Source: a bacterium
GTDB lineage: Bacteria > Bdellovibrionota_B > Oligoflexia > Oligoflexales > RGVZ01
Length of the DNA: 64,000 nucleotides
Direction of reading: 5' to 3'
Assembly (NCBI GenBank): GCA_010029825.1
Contig: RGVZ01000003.1
Coordinates: forward strand, 1-64,000
The notes beneath the pieces are model-generated. The model was not told where the DNA came from, did not search any database, and worked only from the letters and a program-made list of their open reading frames with translations. This document shows, piece by piece, positions 8,558 to 16,340 of this stretch (position 1 is the stretch's first letter; every line of letters begins with the position of its first letter). Position numbers and translations under genes: made by a program.

Positions 8558-8585
8558 TTGAGATCGTGCCCTTATAGTATATGAT
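8558..8585 (+). promoter_or_regulatory. Sigma-70-type promoter for the cyclophilin gene
   Basis: TTGAGA (8558-8563), 16-bp spacer and TATGAT (8580-8585), each close to consensus, lie 82 bp upstream of the cyclophilin start. The same AT-rich stretch holds TATACT on the minus strand (8581-8576), which could serve the divergent OmpA gene. Predicted by eye only. Confidence 0.5.
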
Positions 8586-8667
8586 CCGCCGGGATTTTTG
8601 ACCAGTTTCAACCAGTTTCAGGCAATTCCGGTCAGGAAGGCAATGGCCGGGAACGACAGGAGAAAAC

Positions 8668-9210
8668 GTGTTTGAGAAGAACTACAAGTCCGAAGTAGAG
8701 GCGGCCCAGAAGGATATCGATTTCGCGGCCAACAGCTACAAGGTGGAATTCGAGACCACCGCGGGCAACATCCGCCTCGATCTGCTGCCGGATGTCGCGC
8801 CCAACCACTGCATGAACATCATCGGGCTGGCCCGCGCCGGTTTCTATGACGGCATCATTTTCCACCGGGTCGTCCCGGGGTTTGTCATCCAGGCCGGGTG
8901 CCCGAAAGGTGTCGGCACAGGGGGGCCGGGTTACCGGGTGAAGGCGGAATTCAACAAGACGCCGCACGTGGCCGGCGTCCTGTCGATGGCCCGCGCTCAA
9001 GATCCGGATTCCGCCGGGTCCCAGTTTTTCCTTTGTCTGGGCAAGGCCGCGTTCCTTGACGGCCAGTACACGGCCTTCGGCCGTACCAGTGATGACGACA
9101 GCCTCGCCGTTGTCAAAACCATTGGCGAGGTCGAGACTGACGACCGTGATCGTCCGATGGCAGATGTCACGATCAAGAAAGCGACCGTGACGGTTGAGCC
9201 GAAAGCCTGA
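8668..9210 (+). CDS. Cyclophilin-type peptidyl-prolyl cis-trans isomerase
   Basis: Catalyses cis-trans isomerisation of Xaa-Pro bonds during protein folding. The 180-residue protein has a 28-residue N-terminal extension and then a complete small bacterial cyclophilin domain: GNIRLDLLPDVAPNHCMN, the active-site FHRVVPGFVIQAG, GTGGPGY, MARAQDPDSAGSQFF and the substrate-pocket YTAFGRT. No signal peptide is visible, so it is cytoplasmic. It starts with GTG, supported by ACAGGAGA six bases upstream. The short loops resemble PpiA/PpiB-like single-domain enzymes. An intrinsic terminator follows 20 bp after its stop, inside the start of the next gene. Confidence 0.95.
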   Translation: MFEKNYKSEVEAAQKDIDFAANSYKVEFETTAGNIRLDLLPDVAPNHCMNIIGLARAGFYDGIIFHRVVPGFVIQAGCPKGVGTGGPGYRVKAEFNKTPHVAGVLSMARAQDPDSAGSQFFLCLGKAAFLDGQYTAFGRTSDDDSLAVVKTIGEVETDDRDRPMADVTIKKATVTVEPKA

Positions 9211-10186
9211 CAAGAACGTATACGAGAAAGAGGCCCGCAAGGGCCTTTTTTTCATGGTCATGGCCTCCGTGTTCTTCTCGTTCATGGGGGCCATGGTCAA
9301 TTACGCGCAGATTCTGGAGCCCGAAGGGTCGCCCCTGGTCTCGAGTTTCGTGCGCCTGATCGTCAACATCCTGGTGATCGCGGGGGTCGCGTGGCATTCG
9401 GGCGAGCTCTGGAAATTGCCGGGTGATCGCAGGCCGTCGCTGTGGGCACGCGGATTTTTCGGGGCGCTGTCCCTGATCTTCGTCATGTACGGAATCCACG
9501 CGATTGGCGTCGGCGAGACGTCGTTCCTTCATGCCAGCAACAGCATCATCATCGCGGCCCTGAGCCCCTTTGTGTTGCGGCAGGCCAATTCCCGTCTGGC
9601 GTGGGTCGCGATCGCCGGGGCAACCATCGGACTGTGGTTTTTGGCCCAGCCCCGGTTTGAGGACCACAATCCGGCGGGTCGTATTGTCGCCCTGCTGTCC
9701 GGCGTCTGGGCTGCCATCGCCTACTTGATGATCGCGCGGGCCGGACGGAGCAACTCGTCCAATACGGTCATTTTCTACCTGTGCGGGGTTGGAATGATGT
9801 TGCACATGCTCATCTTCATGGGGAACGGCGCTGGAGTGCCGGTTCCCGGCAGCGCGACAGGCATCGTCTGGCCGCGAAGACCCGTCACGTACGGGTTTCT
9901 CGTCGGGGCCGGCGTGATGGCCAGCGTGGCCCAGTTTTTCCTGACGGCCGCCTATCAGAGCGCGCCGGCCGCGCTGAACGCCGCGGTCAGTTACCTGACT
10001 CCCGTTTTGAACCTCGGTTGGTCGGTTTTTGTCTTTGGCCGCCACCCGGACGGTCTGGCACTTGCAGGAGCCGCCATGGTCCTTGTTTGCGGCGTTGCCT
10101 TGCCTGTCATCGGGGTTTCAGCTAGAAAGAAGACAAAACAGGCTCACGCCGCGAAAGCACAAGATTCAGAGAGTCTCTCGCTCTAA
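9194..10186 (+). CDS. EamA/DMT-superfamily transporter
   Basis: A 330-residue membrane protein with about ten transmembrane helices in two five-helix repeats, as in EamA (DUF6) drug/metabolite transporters; the first helix is GLFFMVMASVFFSFMGAM. Substrates in this family include amino acids, nucleotide sugars and metabolites, and nothing here decides among them. The start is uncertain: TTG at 9194 overlaps the cyclophilin gene by 17 bp and gives the usual basic N-terminus, while ATG at 9254 lies just after a terminator hairpin and would still include all of helix 1. The C-terminal tail is basic (RKKTKQAHAAKA). Confidence 0.88.
   Translation: MSRKPDKNVYEKEARKGLFFMVMASVFFSFMGAMVNYAQILEPEGSPLVSSFVRLIVNILVIAGVAWHSGELWKLPGDRRPSLWARGFFGALSLIFVMYGIHAIGVGETSFLHASNSIIIAALSPFVLRQANSRLAWVAIAGATIGLWFLAQPRFEDHNPAGRIVALLSGVWAAIAYLMIARAGRSNSSNTVIFYLCGVGMMLHMLIFMGNGAGVPVPGSATGIVWPRRPVTYGFLVGAGVMASVAQFFLTAAYQSAPAALNAAVSYLTPVLNLGWSVFVFGRHPDGLALAGAAMVLVCGVALPVIGVSARKKTKQAHAAKAQDSESLSL
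9231..9252 (+). terminator. Intrinsic terminator overlapping the start of the EamA gene
   Basis: AGGCCC, loop GCAA and GGGCCT form a perfect 6-bp GC-rich stem with a tetraloop, followed by a run of seven T (9246-9252). It fits a terminator for the cyclophilin gene but lies within the first 20 codons of the transporter frame if TTG 9194 is used. Confidence 0.7.
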
Positions 10187-10206
10187 TTTTTCCCAGGGAG
10201 TCACCT

Positions 10207-10827
10207 TTGCAACCAGTTGAGATCATGCCCATCCAAGATTCGTTGATCCTGCGCGCGCGCGGCTCGGAACTTCTCATCCTTGCCCAGCATGTCACCGAGC
10301 TGAAGCAGCGTAAGTCGCCACGCGATTTCTCCATGTACTTTACCTCCGAGGCCCTCGTGAACCGCCCGGCGCGGAAATTGTTCGAGTCATGGCTCCGGAA
10401 GGACAACAGCCTGTGGAAACGCTTGTTTGACCTGGTTCACGAAATGGAACTGGGCGCAACGGAGCATGTCGATGAGAAGCCTGAAGTGAAGGCAAAACAT
10501 GTGGAATTGAATTCCAAGGCGTCTGTGGTCGAGCCGGTCGCCAAGGCTGAAAAAGCCGGGAAGCCCGCGAAGGCGGCCAAGGCCGAGAAGCCTGAAAAAG
10601 CTGAAAAGCCCGACAAGGCTGAGAAAACTGACAAGGCCCAGAAGGCTTCCCCGAAAAAGGCCAGCTCCGATACGGGTACGAAAAATGCCTCCGCGACCAA
10701 GTCAGCCAAAGTTGAGAAGTCTGCCAAGCCGGCCGCGAAGCCTGCTGCCAAAACTTCCGCCGCGAAGCCTGCTGCCAAATCAAAGCCCGCGGCCAAGTCC
10801 ACCAGCAAGTCGTCAACGAAGCGCTGA
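10207..10827 (+). CDS. Protein with Lys/Ala/Pro-rich histone-H1-like tail, unknown function
   Basis: A 206-residue protein. The first ~80 residues form a compact, partly helical domain (ARGSELLILAQHVTELKQ, then LWKRLFDLVHEMELG). Residues 105-206 consist of KAEKPEKAEK- and AAKPAAK-type repeats, closely resembling histone H1 or AlgP tails. Such tails usually bind DNA or RNA non-specifically. The start is TTG at 10207 with CAGGGAG upstream; ATG at 10225 is an alternative. Its TGA overlaps the ATG of the next gene (ATGA), so the two are translationally coupled. No family was recognised for the N-terminal domain. Confidence 0.8.
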   Translation: MQPVEIMPIQDSLILRARGSELLILAQHVTELKQRKSPRDFSMYFTSEALVNRPARKLFESWLRKDNSLWKRLFDLVHEMELGATEHVDEKPEVKAKHVELNSKASVVEPVAKAEKAGKPAKAAKAEKPEKAEKPDKAEKTDKAQKASPKKASSDTGTKNASATKSAKVEKSAKPAAKPAAKTSAAKPAAKSKPAAKSTSKSSTKR

Positions 10828-11108
10828 TGATCCGCAAGTATCTCGTCATCGGCAACCGGATCTCGCTCGCCTCGACGAGGCGGGACTCAATCCAGGCCAC
10901 CGGGCCTCTTATTGAGCTCCTGATGCCGATCGACGTGTACTGGCAGTTGGAGGAAGAGTTCAAGAAGTACGACATGATGGCGTCCGAGGGGGATGACACC
11001 ATGGTGCTCGCCGAACTCAACAAGAAGATCCTCTCGCGGGTCATCCCTTACGCCGTGAATGAGAAAGAGCGAATCTGGCTCCATAAGAACGTGGACAACA
11101 AGGGATGA
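10827..11108 (+). CDS. Conserved-looking hypothetical protein in GmhB operon
   Basis: A 93-residue soluble protein with no signal peptide and mixed alpha/beta composition (MIRKYLVIGNRISLAS, then VYWQLEEEFKKYDMM). It overlaps both neighbours by 4 nt (ATGA), which supports real translation and a shared job with the Lys/Ala-tailed protein before it and the heptose phosphatase after it. No domain was recognised. The small size and coupling suggest a regulator or subunit, but this is a guess. Confidence 0.75.
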   Translation: MIRKYLVIGNRISLASTRRDSIQATGPLIELLMPIDVYWQLEEEFKKYDMMASEGDDTMVLAELNKKILSRVIPYAVNEKERIWLHKNVDNKG

Positions 11109-11737
11109 ATCGCGCGGTTTTCCTTGACCGTGACGGAATCCTCAACGTCGACCGCGGATACACCTGGCGCCTTGCCGACCTTGTCGTTCCAGGCGGTGTT
11201 CCAGAGTCCCTTTCTCTCTTGAAAAAACTTGGTTTAAAGCTCGTTGTCGTGACGAACCAGAGTGGCGTCGCCCGGGGCAAGTTCGCGATGTCGGATGTCG
11301 CGGCATTCAACGCGGCGCTGGAGTCCGAGGTTGTCCGGCGCGGTGGGCCGCGATTCGACATGATCATGACATGTCCTCATCATCCCGATGGCAGTGTGGC
11401 TCCCTATAACGTGAGTTGCGAGTGCCGCAAGCCGGGCGTGAAACTCCTCAGGGATGCCGCCGCGACCCTCGACATCGATTGTTCCAGAAGTTTCATGATC
11501 GGGGACAAGTGGAGTGACGTTCTGTGCGGGTTTCGTGCCGACGCCCGGCCCATCCTGGTTCAGGAGGCCGCGAGCCTTTCCTATGACTTGCCAGAGGGAG
11601 TTCGTATCACCAGACCGGTGGCCGGGGGGGAGGGCTCACGTTCCGGCGGGATCGCGACCTCTGTCGAAACCGGCGACGTCGAGATCTATTCGTCCTTGTC
11701 GGACGCGGTGTCTCGCGTGGCTGGCCTTGAATCCTGA
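11105..11737 (+). CDS. gmhB: HAD-family heptose bisphosphate phosphatase (GmhB-like)
   Basis: A 210-residue HAD phosphatase. The nucleophile motif FLDRDGILN (Asp9 and Asp11) lies near the N-terminus, followed by VVTNQSG (motif II), CRKP (motif III Lys) and IGDKWSD (motif IV acidic pair). The zinc-binding loop CPHHPDGSV...SCEC is diagnostic of D-glycero-manno-heptose-1,7-bisphosphate 7-phosphatases and histidinol-phosphate phosphatase relatives. GmhB supplies the ADP-heptose precursor of LPS inner core. The protein has ~25 more C-terminal residues than typical GmhB. No other heptose genes are nearby, so a related phosphatase role cannot be excluded. It is the last gene of an ATGA-coupled operon. 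Confidence 0.85.
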   Translation: MNRAVFLDRDGILNVDRGYTWRLADLVVPGGVPESLSLLKKLGLKLVVVTNQSGVARGKFAMSDVAAFNAALESEVVRRGGPRFDMIMTCPHHPDGSVAPYNVSCECRKPGVKLLRDAAATLDIDCSRSFMIGDKWSDVLCGFRADARPILVQEAASLSYDLPEGVRITRPVAGGEGSRSGGIATSVETGDVEIYSSLSDAVSRVAGLES

Positions 11738-11964
11738 AGGTCGTGTTTTTTCTTGAGCAGCATCCTGATGCGCGGCCCACACCGTTCCCCGTGACAGCCG
11801 CCAGAGCCAGTCCCGGCCATGCGATTGACGTCCTCGACCGTGTCGCAGGCCTTGATGGCAGGCAGGACTTTGCCGAGCGGGATGCCTTTGCAGATGCAAA
11901 CAACCGTCGCCAGTCGCTTGATGCGTTCTTCTTTTTCTTCTTTCGTCAGCTCTTTGTTGGTCAC
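11686..11964 (-). CDS. BFD-like [2Fe-2S] protein
   Basis: A 92-residue protein with the Cys layout of bacterioferritin-associated ferredoxin-like domains: CIC (Cys23, Cys25) and GGCHGERCGPRI (Cys57, Cys62), separated by a helix-turn-helix of the usual length. Such domains bind a [2Fe-2S] cluster and pass electrons to bacterioferritin, nitrite reductases or dehydrogenases. The second pair is CX4C, where classic BFD has CX2C, so cluster ligation may differ. The start is GTG at 11964, overlapping the TGA of the CPBP gene (GTGA), with GGAGAG upstream. The 3' end overlaps the convergent gmhB by 52 bp. Confidence 0.8.
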   Translation of the reverse strand: MTNKELTKEEKEERIKRLATVVCICKGIPLGKVLPAIKACDTVEDVNRMAGTGSGGCHGERCGPRIRMLLKKKHDLQDSRPATRDTASDKDE

Positions 11965-12698
11965 TGATAGAGCTCTCCAAGCCATCGAAGCCACCGTGGG
12001 TCCAAATTGCCGAACACGGCAGGCGTCGCGTTGCACGCGGCATGGAACGCGACGGGAACCCAGATACTCCGGAATTCAAGGTAAAGCCAGTCCGCGATCA
12101 GCGCAAGGAGCAGCGGGCCGGGCGGAACCCCGCCCGGATTTCCGGCGAGGATGCCGGCCAGGGTCGGGCCGGTGTGCACCCACGCGAACAGCACAGCCGC
12201 GAAATAACTGCCGGCGAGGTTCCCGCAGTCCCGGCGCAGCCTTGGCGAAACAAGGCCGCGATAGACAAGTTCCTCGAGGATCGGCGCCAGCATCACGGTT
12301 GCCAGCCACCAAAAGGCGGGTGGCCGCGCCAACTCAGGATCGCGTGCGCCGTGGAGCGAAACGGGAATCCAGATGGACGTCGCGGCCGCGGCCGTGGCGG
12401 CGAGGGCCAGCCATCCCGGTCCAACGATCATGATCGCCGTCGTGACCGACTTGCGGTTGCCACCGGGGCCGACGAAGCTCATTACGGGTTGGCGCACCAA
12501 GATCCACGCGAGGGCGATGATGAGCGTGTGCACGACAAGTGGCGCGACGACTGGCGCGATGATGGTCGCGTTCTCAGCGGCGAAGAAATCAACGGGACGC
12601 AGCAGTCGCGTCACGGCCAGGAAACTTTCCCCAAGCAAAACGGCCACCACGATCACTTTCGTGGCGGCCGCCAGGTAACTCATGAATTCATCGCGCAT
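11961..12698 (-). CDS. CPBP-family intramembrane metalloprotease
   Basis: A 245-residue protein with about six transmembrane segments. It carries the signatures of CPBP (CAAX protease and bacteriocin-processing, Abi) enzymes: EELVYRGL in one helix and LFAWVH in the next, supplying the catalytic Glu pair and His. In eukaryotes the family removes prenyl-CAAX tails; in bacteria members act in bacteriocin immunity or in membrane-protein processing, and most are uncharacterised. It overlaps the BFD-like gene by 4 nt and follows the REC-PilZ gene by 12 bp, forming a minus-strand operon. Confidence 0.87.
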   Translation of the reverse strand: MRDEFMSYLAAATKVIVVAVLLGESFLAVTRLLRPVDFFAAENATIIAPVVAPLVVHTLIIALAWILVRQPVMSFVGPGGNRKSVTTAIMIVGPGWLALAATAAAATSIWIPVSLHGARDPELARPPAFWWLATVMLAPILEELVYRGLVSPRLRRDCGNLAGSYFAAVLFAWVHTGPTLAGILAGNPGGVPPGPLLLALIADWLYLEFRSIWVPVAFHAACNATPAVFGNLDPRWLRWLGELYQ

Positions 12699-12710
12699 TG
12701 CAGGCCGGGG

Positions 12711-13475
12711 CTACGCGCTTGCGCTTGCGTTCAGTTGTTTCAACAAGCGCTCGAGACCCTTTTTGCCCTGATCGCTCATCTTTTCGAACGCGATTCCCAC
12801 TTTCTTTCCGTCATTTGTCCGCCATACGACGTGGCTCTTGAGCTGGGCCATCTCGGCGCCGGCTTTCTCGTTCTTCGGGATCGGGAGCTCGATCGCGACC
12901 TCTTCGCCAACCTTCAACTTCGCGGCGGCAGACAACTGGATGCACGCGCCGCCGATGCTGACATTGATCAGCTGTCCGGGAAATTTCGGTGTGCGTTTTC
13001 CGCGTCCCGCGCTCTTGCCCAGGAGGCGTGTCTTCGGATTGAAGTCAAAGCGTCGCTGGACGCGGAACTTGCCGACCAGGAAGCGATCGATTTTCTCGCC
13101 GAGCTGCTCCGAGCGGACGGGCTTGCGTACCCACATCCCGGCATCGTCATACGCGAACAGCTCGTCGCCAACGGCCTTCTTCACGATGTCATCGGGGAAA
13201 GCCGTAAGCAGGACCGGTCCGTGGAAGACCTTGCGGATCGCGTGGATCAGGGTGACCCCGTCCGTGTCGGGCAGGTCGAAGTCAACGACGCAGAGGTCTG
13301 GAACAACCGGATTGACCTTTGAACCTTCCGCGTTTTCGCCGCCCTCGAGGATTTCAAGCGCTTGCTTGCCGTTGGCCGCGACGACCACCGTGATTCCCGG
13401 GATCTTGTCCTTGAATACCTCGGAGCTCATGACCATGCTTGGCTTGCTCGGGTCGACAATCAGCACCGTACTCAT
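12711..13475 (-). CDS. Response regulator receiver-PilZ protein
   Basis: A 254-residue two-domain regulator. Residues 1-130 are a receiver domain with VVDFD (Asp65 as phospho-acceptor candidate), LLTAF (switch Thr) and RKP (conserved Lys). The N-terminal acidic pocket is reduced to a single Asp (VDPS), so phosphorylation may be weak. Residues 135-250 are a PilZ domain with a basic VQRRFDFNP patch and NVSIGGACI, the RxxxR and (D/N)xSxxG c-di-GMP motifs. The protein would couple a phospho-signal to c-di-GMP for motility or surface behaviour. ATG at 13475 (with GGGAG upstream) is preferred over 13490. Confidence 0.88.
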   Translation of the reverse strand: MSTVLIVDPSKPSMVMSSEVFKDKIPGITVVVAANGKQALEILEGGENAEGSKVNPVVPDLCVVDFDLPDTDGVTLIHAIRKVFHGPVLLTAFPDDIVKKAVGDELFAYDDAGMWVRKPVRSEQLGEKIDRFLVGKFRVQRRFDFNPKTRLLGKSAGRGKRTPKFPGQLINVSIGGACIQLSAAAKLKVGEEVAIELPIPKNEKAGAEMAQLKSHVVWRTNDGKKVGIAFEKMSDQGKKGLERLLKQLNASASA

Positions 13476-13724
13476 GCGCGCATCTCCCATGTCTCGGCAT
13501 TTCTGGTCTTGGTAATCCGGGAAATTCCCGGGCCAAGCGAAGTGATTTCAACTGATTCAACGTGAGCGACAACGCTGAAGAACGGCGCTTTCGCAGCGTG
13601 AAACCCCTCTCGATCCATTATCCCAGCTTTCTTTCGTCAAGAGAATCCGCCTGACGCCGATCCACAGGTCGTGCCGCGGGTTCGCGGCTCGCGAGCCCGG
13701 TTCAACCCTTTGGTTTTGCGGCAA

Positions 13725-15011
13725 ATGCGGGAATATTGTTCAAAAACAGTGAGTGTCAGAAAATTTCGCGGTCCCGCGATGATGGTAGTTTTCTGCGCGG
13801 TTTTCGTGATGCTTTCCTCGCGCGCGGATGCCCGCGGGTTCACGACCCGGTACGAATCGATGCGTGCGTCACTGACATTACCAGCGCATGCGCATGAAAT
13901 TCAGGTGGCGCCTGCCCTCGAGCAAATCGAGCGCAGGGTCCAGGCGGCCGAGTCAGATTCGCGCGTCGAACCGCTTTATCTTGCCGTGCCTGTCGACGAT
14001 GATGAGCGCGCCGCGATGGCCCTGAAACTCGCAAAGCCCAAGAAGTATCGCGCGCTGATGGCCGCGCTGGACGCTGAATTGGCGAAATCAACCGCCAGAC
14101 CTGTGGATCCCCATGTGGATCCCCATGAAGAGGCCGAAGTGACCACCGGCAGTGGCGACCGGGTGGCGCAAGCGGGTCAAGAACCACAGGGCGCCCACGG
14201 TAACCAGAACAACATGGTCAACCCGGTGGCCGCGGATGATCTGAACAAGACTCGAAAAATTCGTGTTCATCCTGACCTTTTCCGCTTGATGTCAGCCGCC
14301 GCGGTCACGACCAGGATGCAGCGCACCCATGTGCGGGTATCGATTGATTCCGCCCGGTTGCTGGACAAACCGGACGCGCGCGGGGAACTGCTCGCGCAGC
14401 TGGCACCTTTCATGGAGGCCGATGAGCTGAGAAAGGTCGCCGGGAAGTTGCGCATTGCGCAGCAACTGGATGTGGATGCCGATTTGCTGCCGGCGGGCCC
14501 GCGCAGGGCGGTCAAGTCGTTCGAGATCTTCCGGGGACCGAATTGCTTCATGACGGCTCTGGCGTTCCAGTACCCGAAAATGGTGCGCAGCCAGCTGGTC
14601 AACATCAAGACCGAGCGGGACCATCATGAGGTGATGATCAACAACGACGAGCTGTGGCGGGTTCTGCAAAGCTCGTTTTACGAAGTGGACCCCGCGCGTT
14701 CGCCCTTGAAATTCGGCGACATGATTGTCTTTTTCCAGTTACCGGCCAACCTGAAGTCCCCGACGGACGCGGATATTTCCTATCGCTGGGTCAAGCACGC
14801 CACTACCTATCTGTTCAACGATTTCGCTTATTCAAAAGGCTCGAAAAGCCCAAATTCTCCTTATCTTGTCGGGACGTTACGGTCAGAGTGGAGGGCCTGG
14901 GAGAAACACGTGGCGAGCGGGGGTGGAAACCTCGGGGTAAAAGTCTTCCGTAAACCCCTCAAGAGTGCTACAAGCCGACCTCCAAAGGCGCTGGACGACT
15001 GGTTGTACTGA
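13725..15011 (+). CDS. Secreted protein with papain/NlpC-P60-like C-terminal domain
   Basis: About 428 residues with a signal peptide (hydrophobic MMVVFCAVFVMLSSRADA). Residues 40-270 are helical and charged and include a DPHVDPHEE duplication. The C-terminal domain shows the order of an NlpC/P60- or amidase-type papain fold: FRGPNCFMTALAF (Cys274), FGDMIVFF (the GD-hydrophobic strand seen before the catalytic His), KHATTYL (His358) and YSKGS..SPY. The order Cys, GD, His and a polar third residue suggests a cell-wall or peptide hydrolase. The exact start is unclear: GTG 13671, ATG 13725 and ATG 13779 are all in frame and none has a good ribosome site. No family name was recognised with certainty. 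Confidence 0.65.
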   Translation: MREYCSKTVSVRKFRGPAMMVVFCAVFVMLSSRADARGFTTRYESMRASLTLPAHAHEIQVAPALEQIERRVQAAESDSRVEPLYLAVPVDDDERAAMALKLAKPKKYRALMAALDAELAKSTARPVDPHVDPHEEAEVTTGSGDRVAQAGQEPQGAHGNQNNMVNPVAADDLNKTRKIRVHPDLFRLMSAAAVTTRMQRTHVRVSIDSARLLDKPDARGELLAQLAPFMEADELRKVAGKLRIAQQLDVDADLLPAGPRRAVKSFEIFRGPNCFMTALAFQYPKMVRSQLVNIKTERDHHEVMINNDELWRVLQSSFYEVDPARSPLKFGDMIVFFQLPANLKSPTDADISYRWVKHATTYLFNDFAYSKGSKSPNSPYLVGTLRSEWRAWEKHVASGGGNLGVKVFRKPLKSATSRPPKALDDWLY

Positions 15012-15062
15012 CGATTTGCCGGTCCGGCGTGACTCGATTCCCTCGTATCCAAGAGATTCGCA

Positions 15063-16328
15063 ATGTCCCCGATCAAGACTCAAATCCAGAGGGGCGCCAG
15101 AGCGCGCCGTGCCCCCGCACCCCAGGCGGATCGCGGTTGCCGGGTCGAGGGTGGTGGATGCGGATCCTGCGTTCTTGTGAACTCCTCTTACGAACCATCG
15201 CTGCAGGCCAAGTTCACCAAGGGTCTCAAACACCTCGAGGCCGCGAACCTGCTCGGCACGGCCCAGATCCTTGGCGTCAACGAAGCGCCGCGGCGCCTCG
15301 GTTACCGGACGCTGGTGAAACTGGCGGTCCGCCCCAAGGCCTCCGTCGGCCGGGACGCGTCGATGGACCGTTTCGCGATCGGCCTTTTTGAGCCCGGCAG
15401 CCACGTGGTCATGGACCAGATCGAACACTGCCCGATCCATGCTCCGGCCCTGCGCTGGATGTTGCGCGACCTGCGCCGCGCCCTCAACGAGTCGCCGGTG
15501 CAGCCCTGGAACGAGACGACCGGCCAGGGAGATTTGCGGTATCTCGTGGCGCGGTCTTCGCACCTGACCAACGAGATCATGTTGACGTTTGTGGTGCGCG
15601 ATACCAGCCAGAAGGCCCATCTCCAGAAAATCGTCAGCCGCCTGAAACGTGAGGGGCACAAGGTCGCCTCCACCCAAATGAATATCAACGCCGAATCCGG
15701 AAACGCGATCTTCGGCGAGGAAACGATCCGTCTCACGGGCAACGACCGTCTGCGCGAACGCCTGTGCGACTTGGGATTTGAGGTCGGTCCGACCGCCTTT
15801 TTCCAGGTGAACCCATGGCAGGCCGCCATGATGTATCGCCGTGTTGAGCAGCTCGCCGGACTCGCGTCTCCGGGCGGAGTGGCCTGGGACCTTTACTGCG
15901 GGATCGGCCAGATGTCGTTGATGATGGCGCGGCAGGGTTTCCGCGTGTTCGGGGTCGAGGAGAACGAAGCCGCTGTCGCCGACGCTGCCCTGAACGCCAA
16001 GCGCAACGATTTGTCGGAGCGGACCACGTTTCTCGCGGCTCGCGTTGAGGACTCGGAGACGGCCTTCCCGGCATGGGCGCAGAAGCCCGAGATCATCGTC
16101 GTCAATCCATCCCGGCGCGGCTTGCACGAAGGCGCGAGGGCCCATCTGGCCCACGTCCTGAGGCAGAATCCCGACGCCAGGTTCATTTATGTCTCTTGCG
16201 AAGTCGAGACCCTGGCGCGCGACCTGGCCGCCCTTCGCCATGCCGGTTTCCGGCTGAGACAAGTTGAAGCTTTCGACATGTTCGCCCATACTGACAATCT
16301 TGAATGGTTGGCGGTGATGACCTCGTAA
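15063..16328 (+). CDS. RNA m5U methyltransferase (RlmC/RlmD/TrmA family)
   Basis: Transfers a methyl group to C5 of a uridine in rRNA or tRNA. The 421-residue protein has a Cys cluster at residues 26-36 (CRVEGGGCGSC) like the [4Fe-4S] ligands of RlmD/RlmC, a central RNA-binding region, and the Rossmann methyltransferase: FFQVNPWQA, WDLYCGIGQMSL (SAM loop), VEENEAAV, NPSRRGL and the catalytic VSCEVETLARDL with the nucleophilic Cys. The expected N-terminal TRAM domain is missing, which resembles RlmC-type enzymes. The exact target uridine cannot be assigned. ATG at 15063 is used. Confidence 0.9.
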   Translation: MSPIKTQIQRGARARRAPAPQADRGCRVEGGGCGSCVLVNSSYEPSLQAKFTKGLKHLEAANLLGTAQILGVNEAPRRLGYRTLVKLAVRPKASVGRDASMDRFAIGLFEPGSHVVMDQIEHCPIHAPALRWMLRDLRRALNESPVQPWNETTGQGDLRYLVARSSHLTNEIMLTFVVRDTSQKAHLQKIVSRLKREGHKVASTQMNINAESGNAIFGEETIRLTGNDRLRERLCDLGFEVGPTAFFQVNPWQAAMMYRRVEQLAGLASPGGVAWDLYCGIGQMSLMMARQGFRVFGVEENEAAVADAALNAKRNDLSERTTFLAARVEDSETAFPAWAQKPEIIVVNPSRRGLHEGARAHLAHVLRQNPDARFIYVSCEVETLARDLAALRHAGFRLRQVEAFDMFAHTDNLEWLAVMTS

Positions 16329-16340
16329 CGGAGGCTGTGC

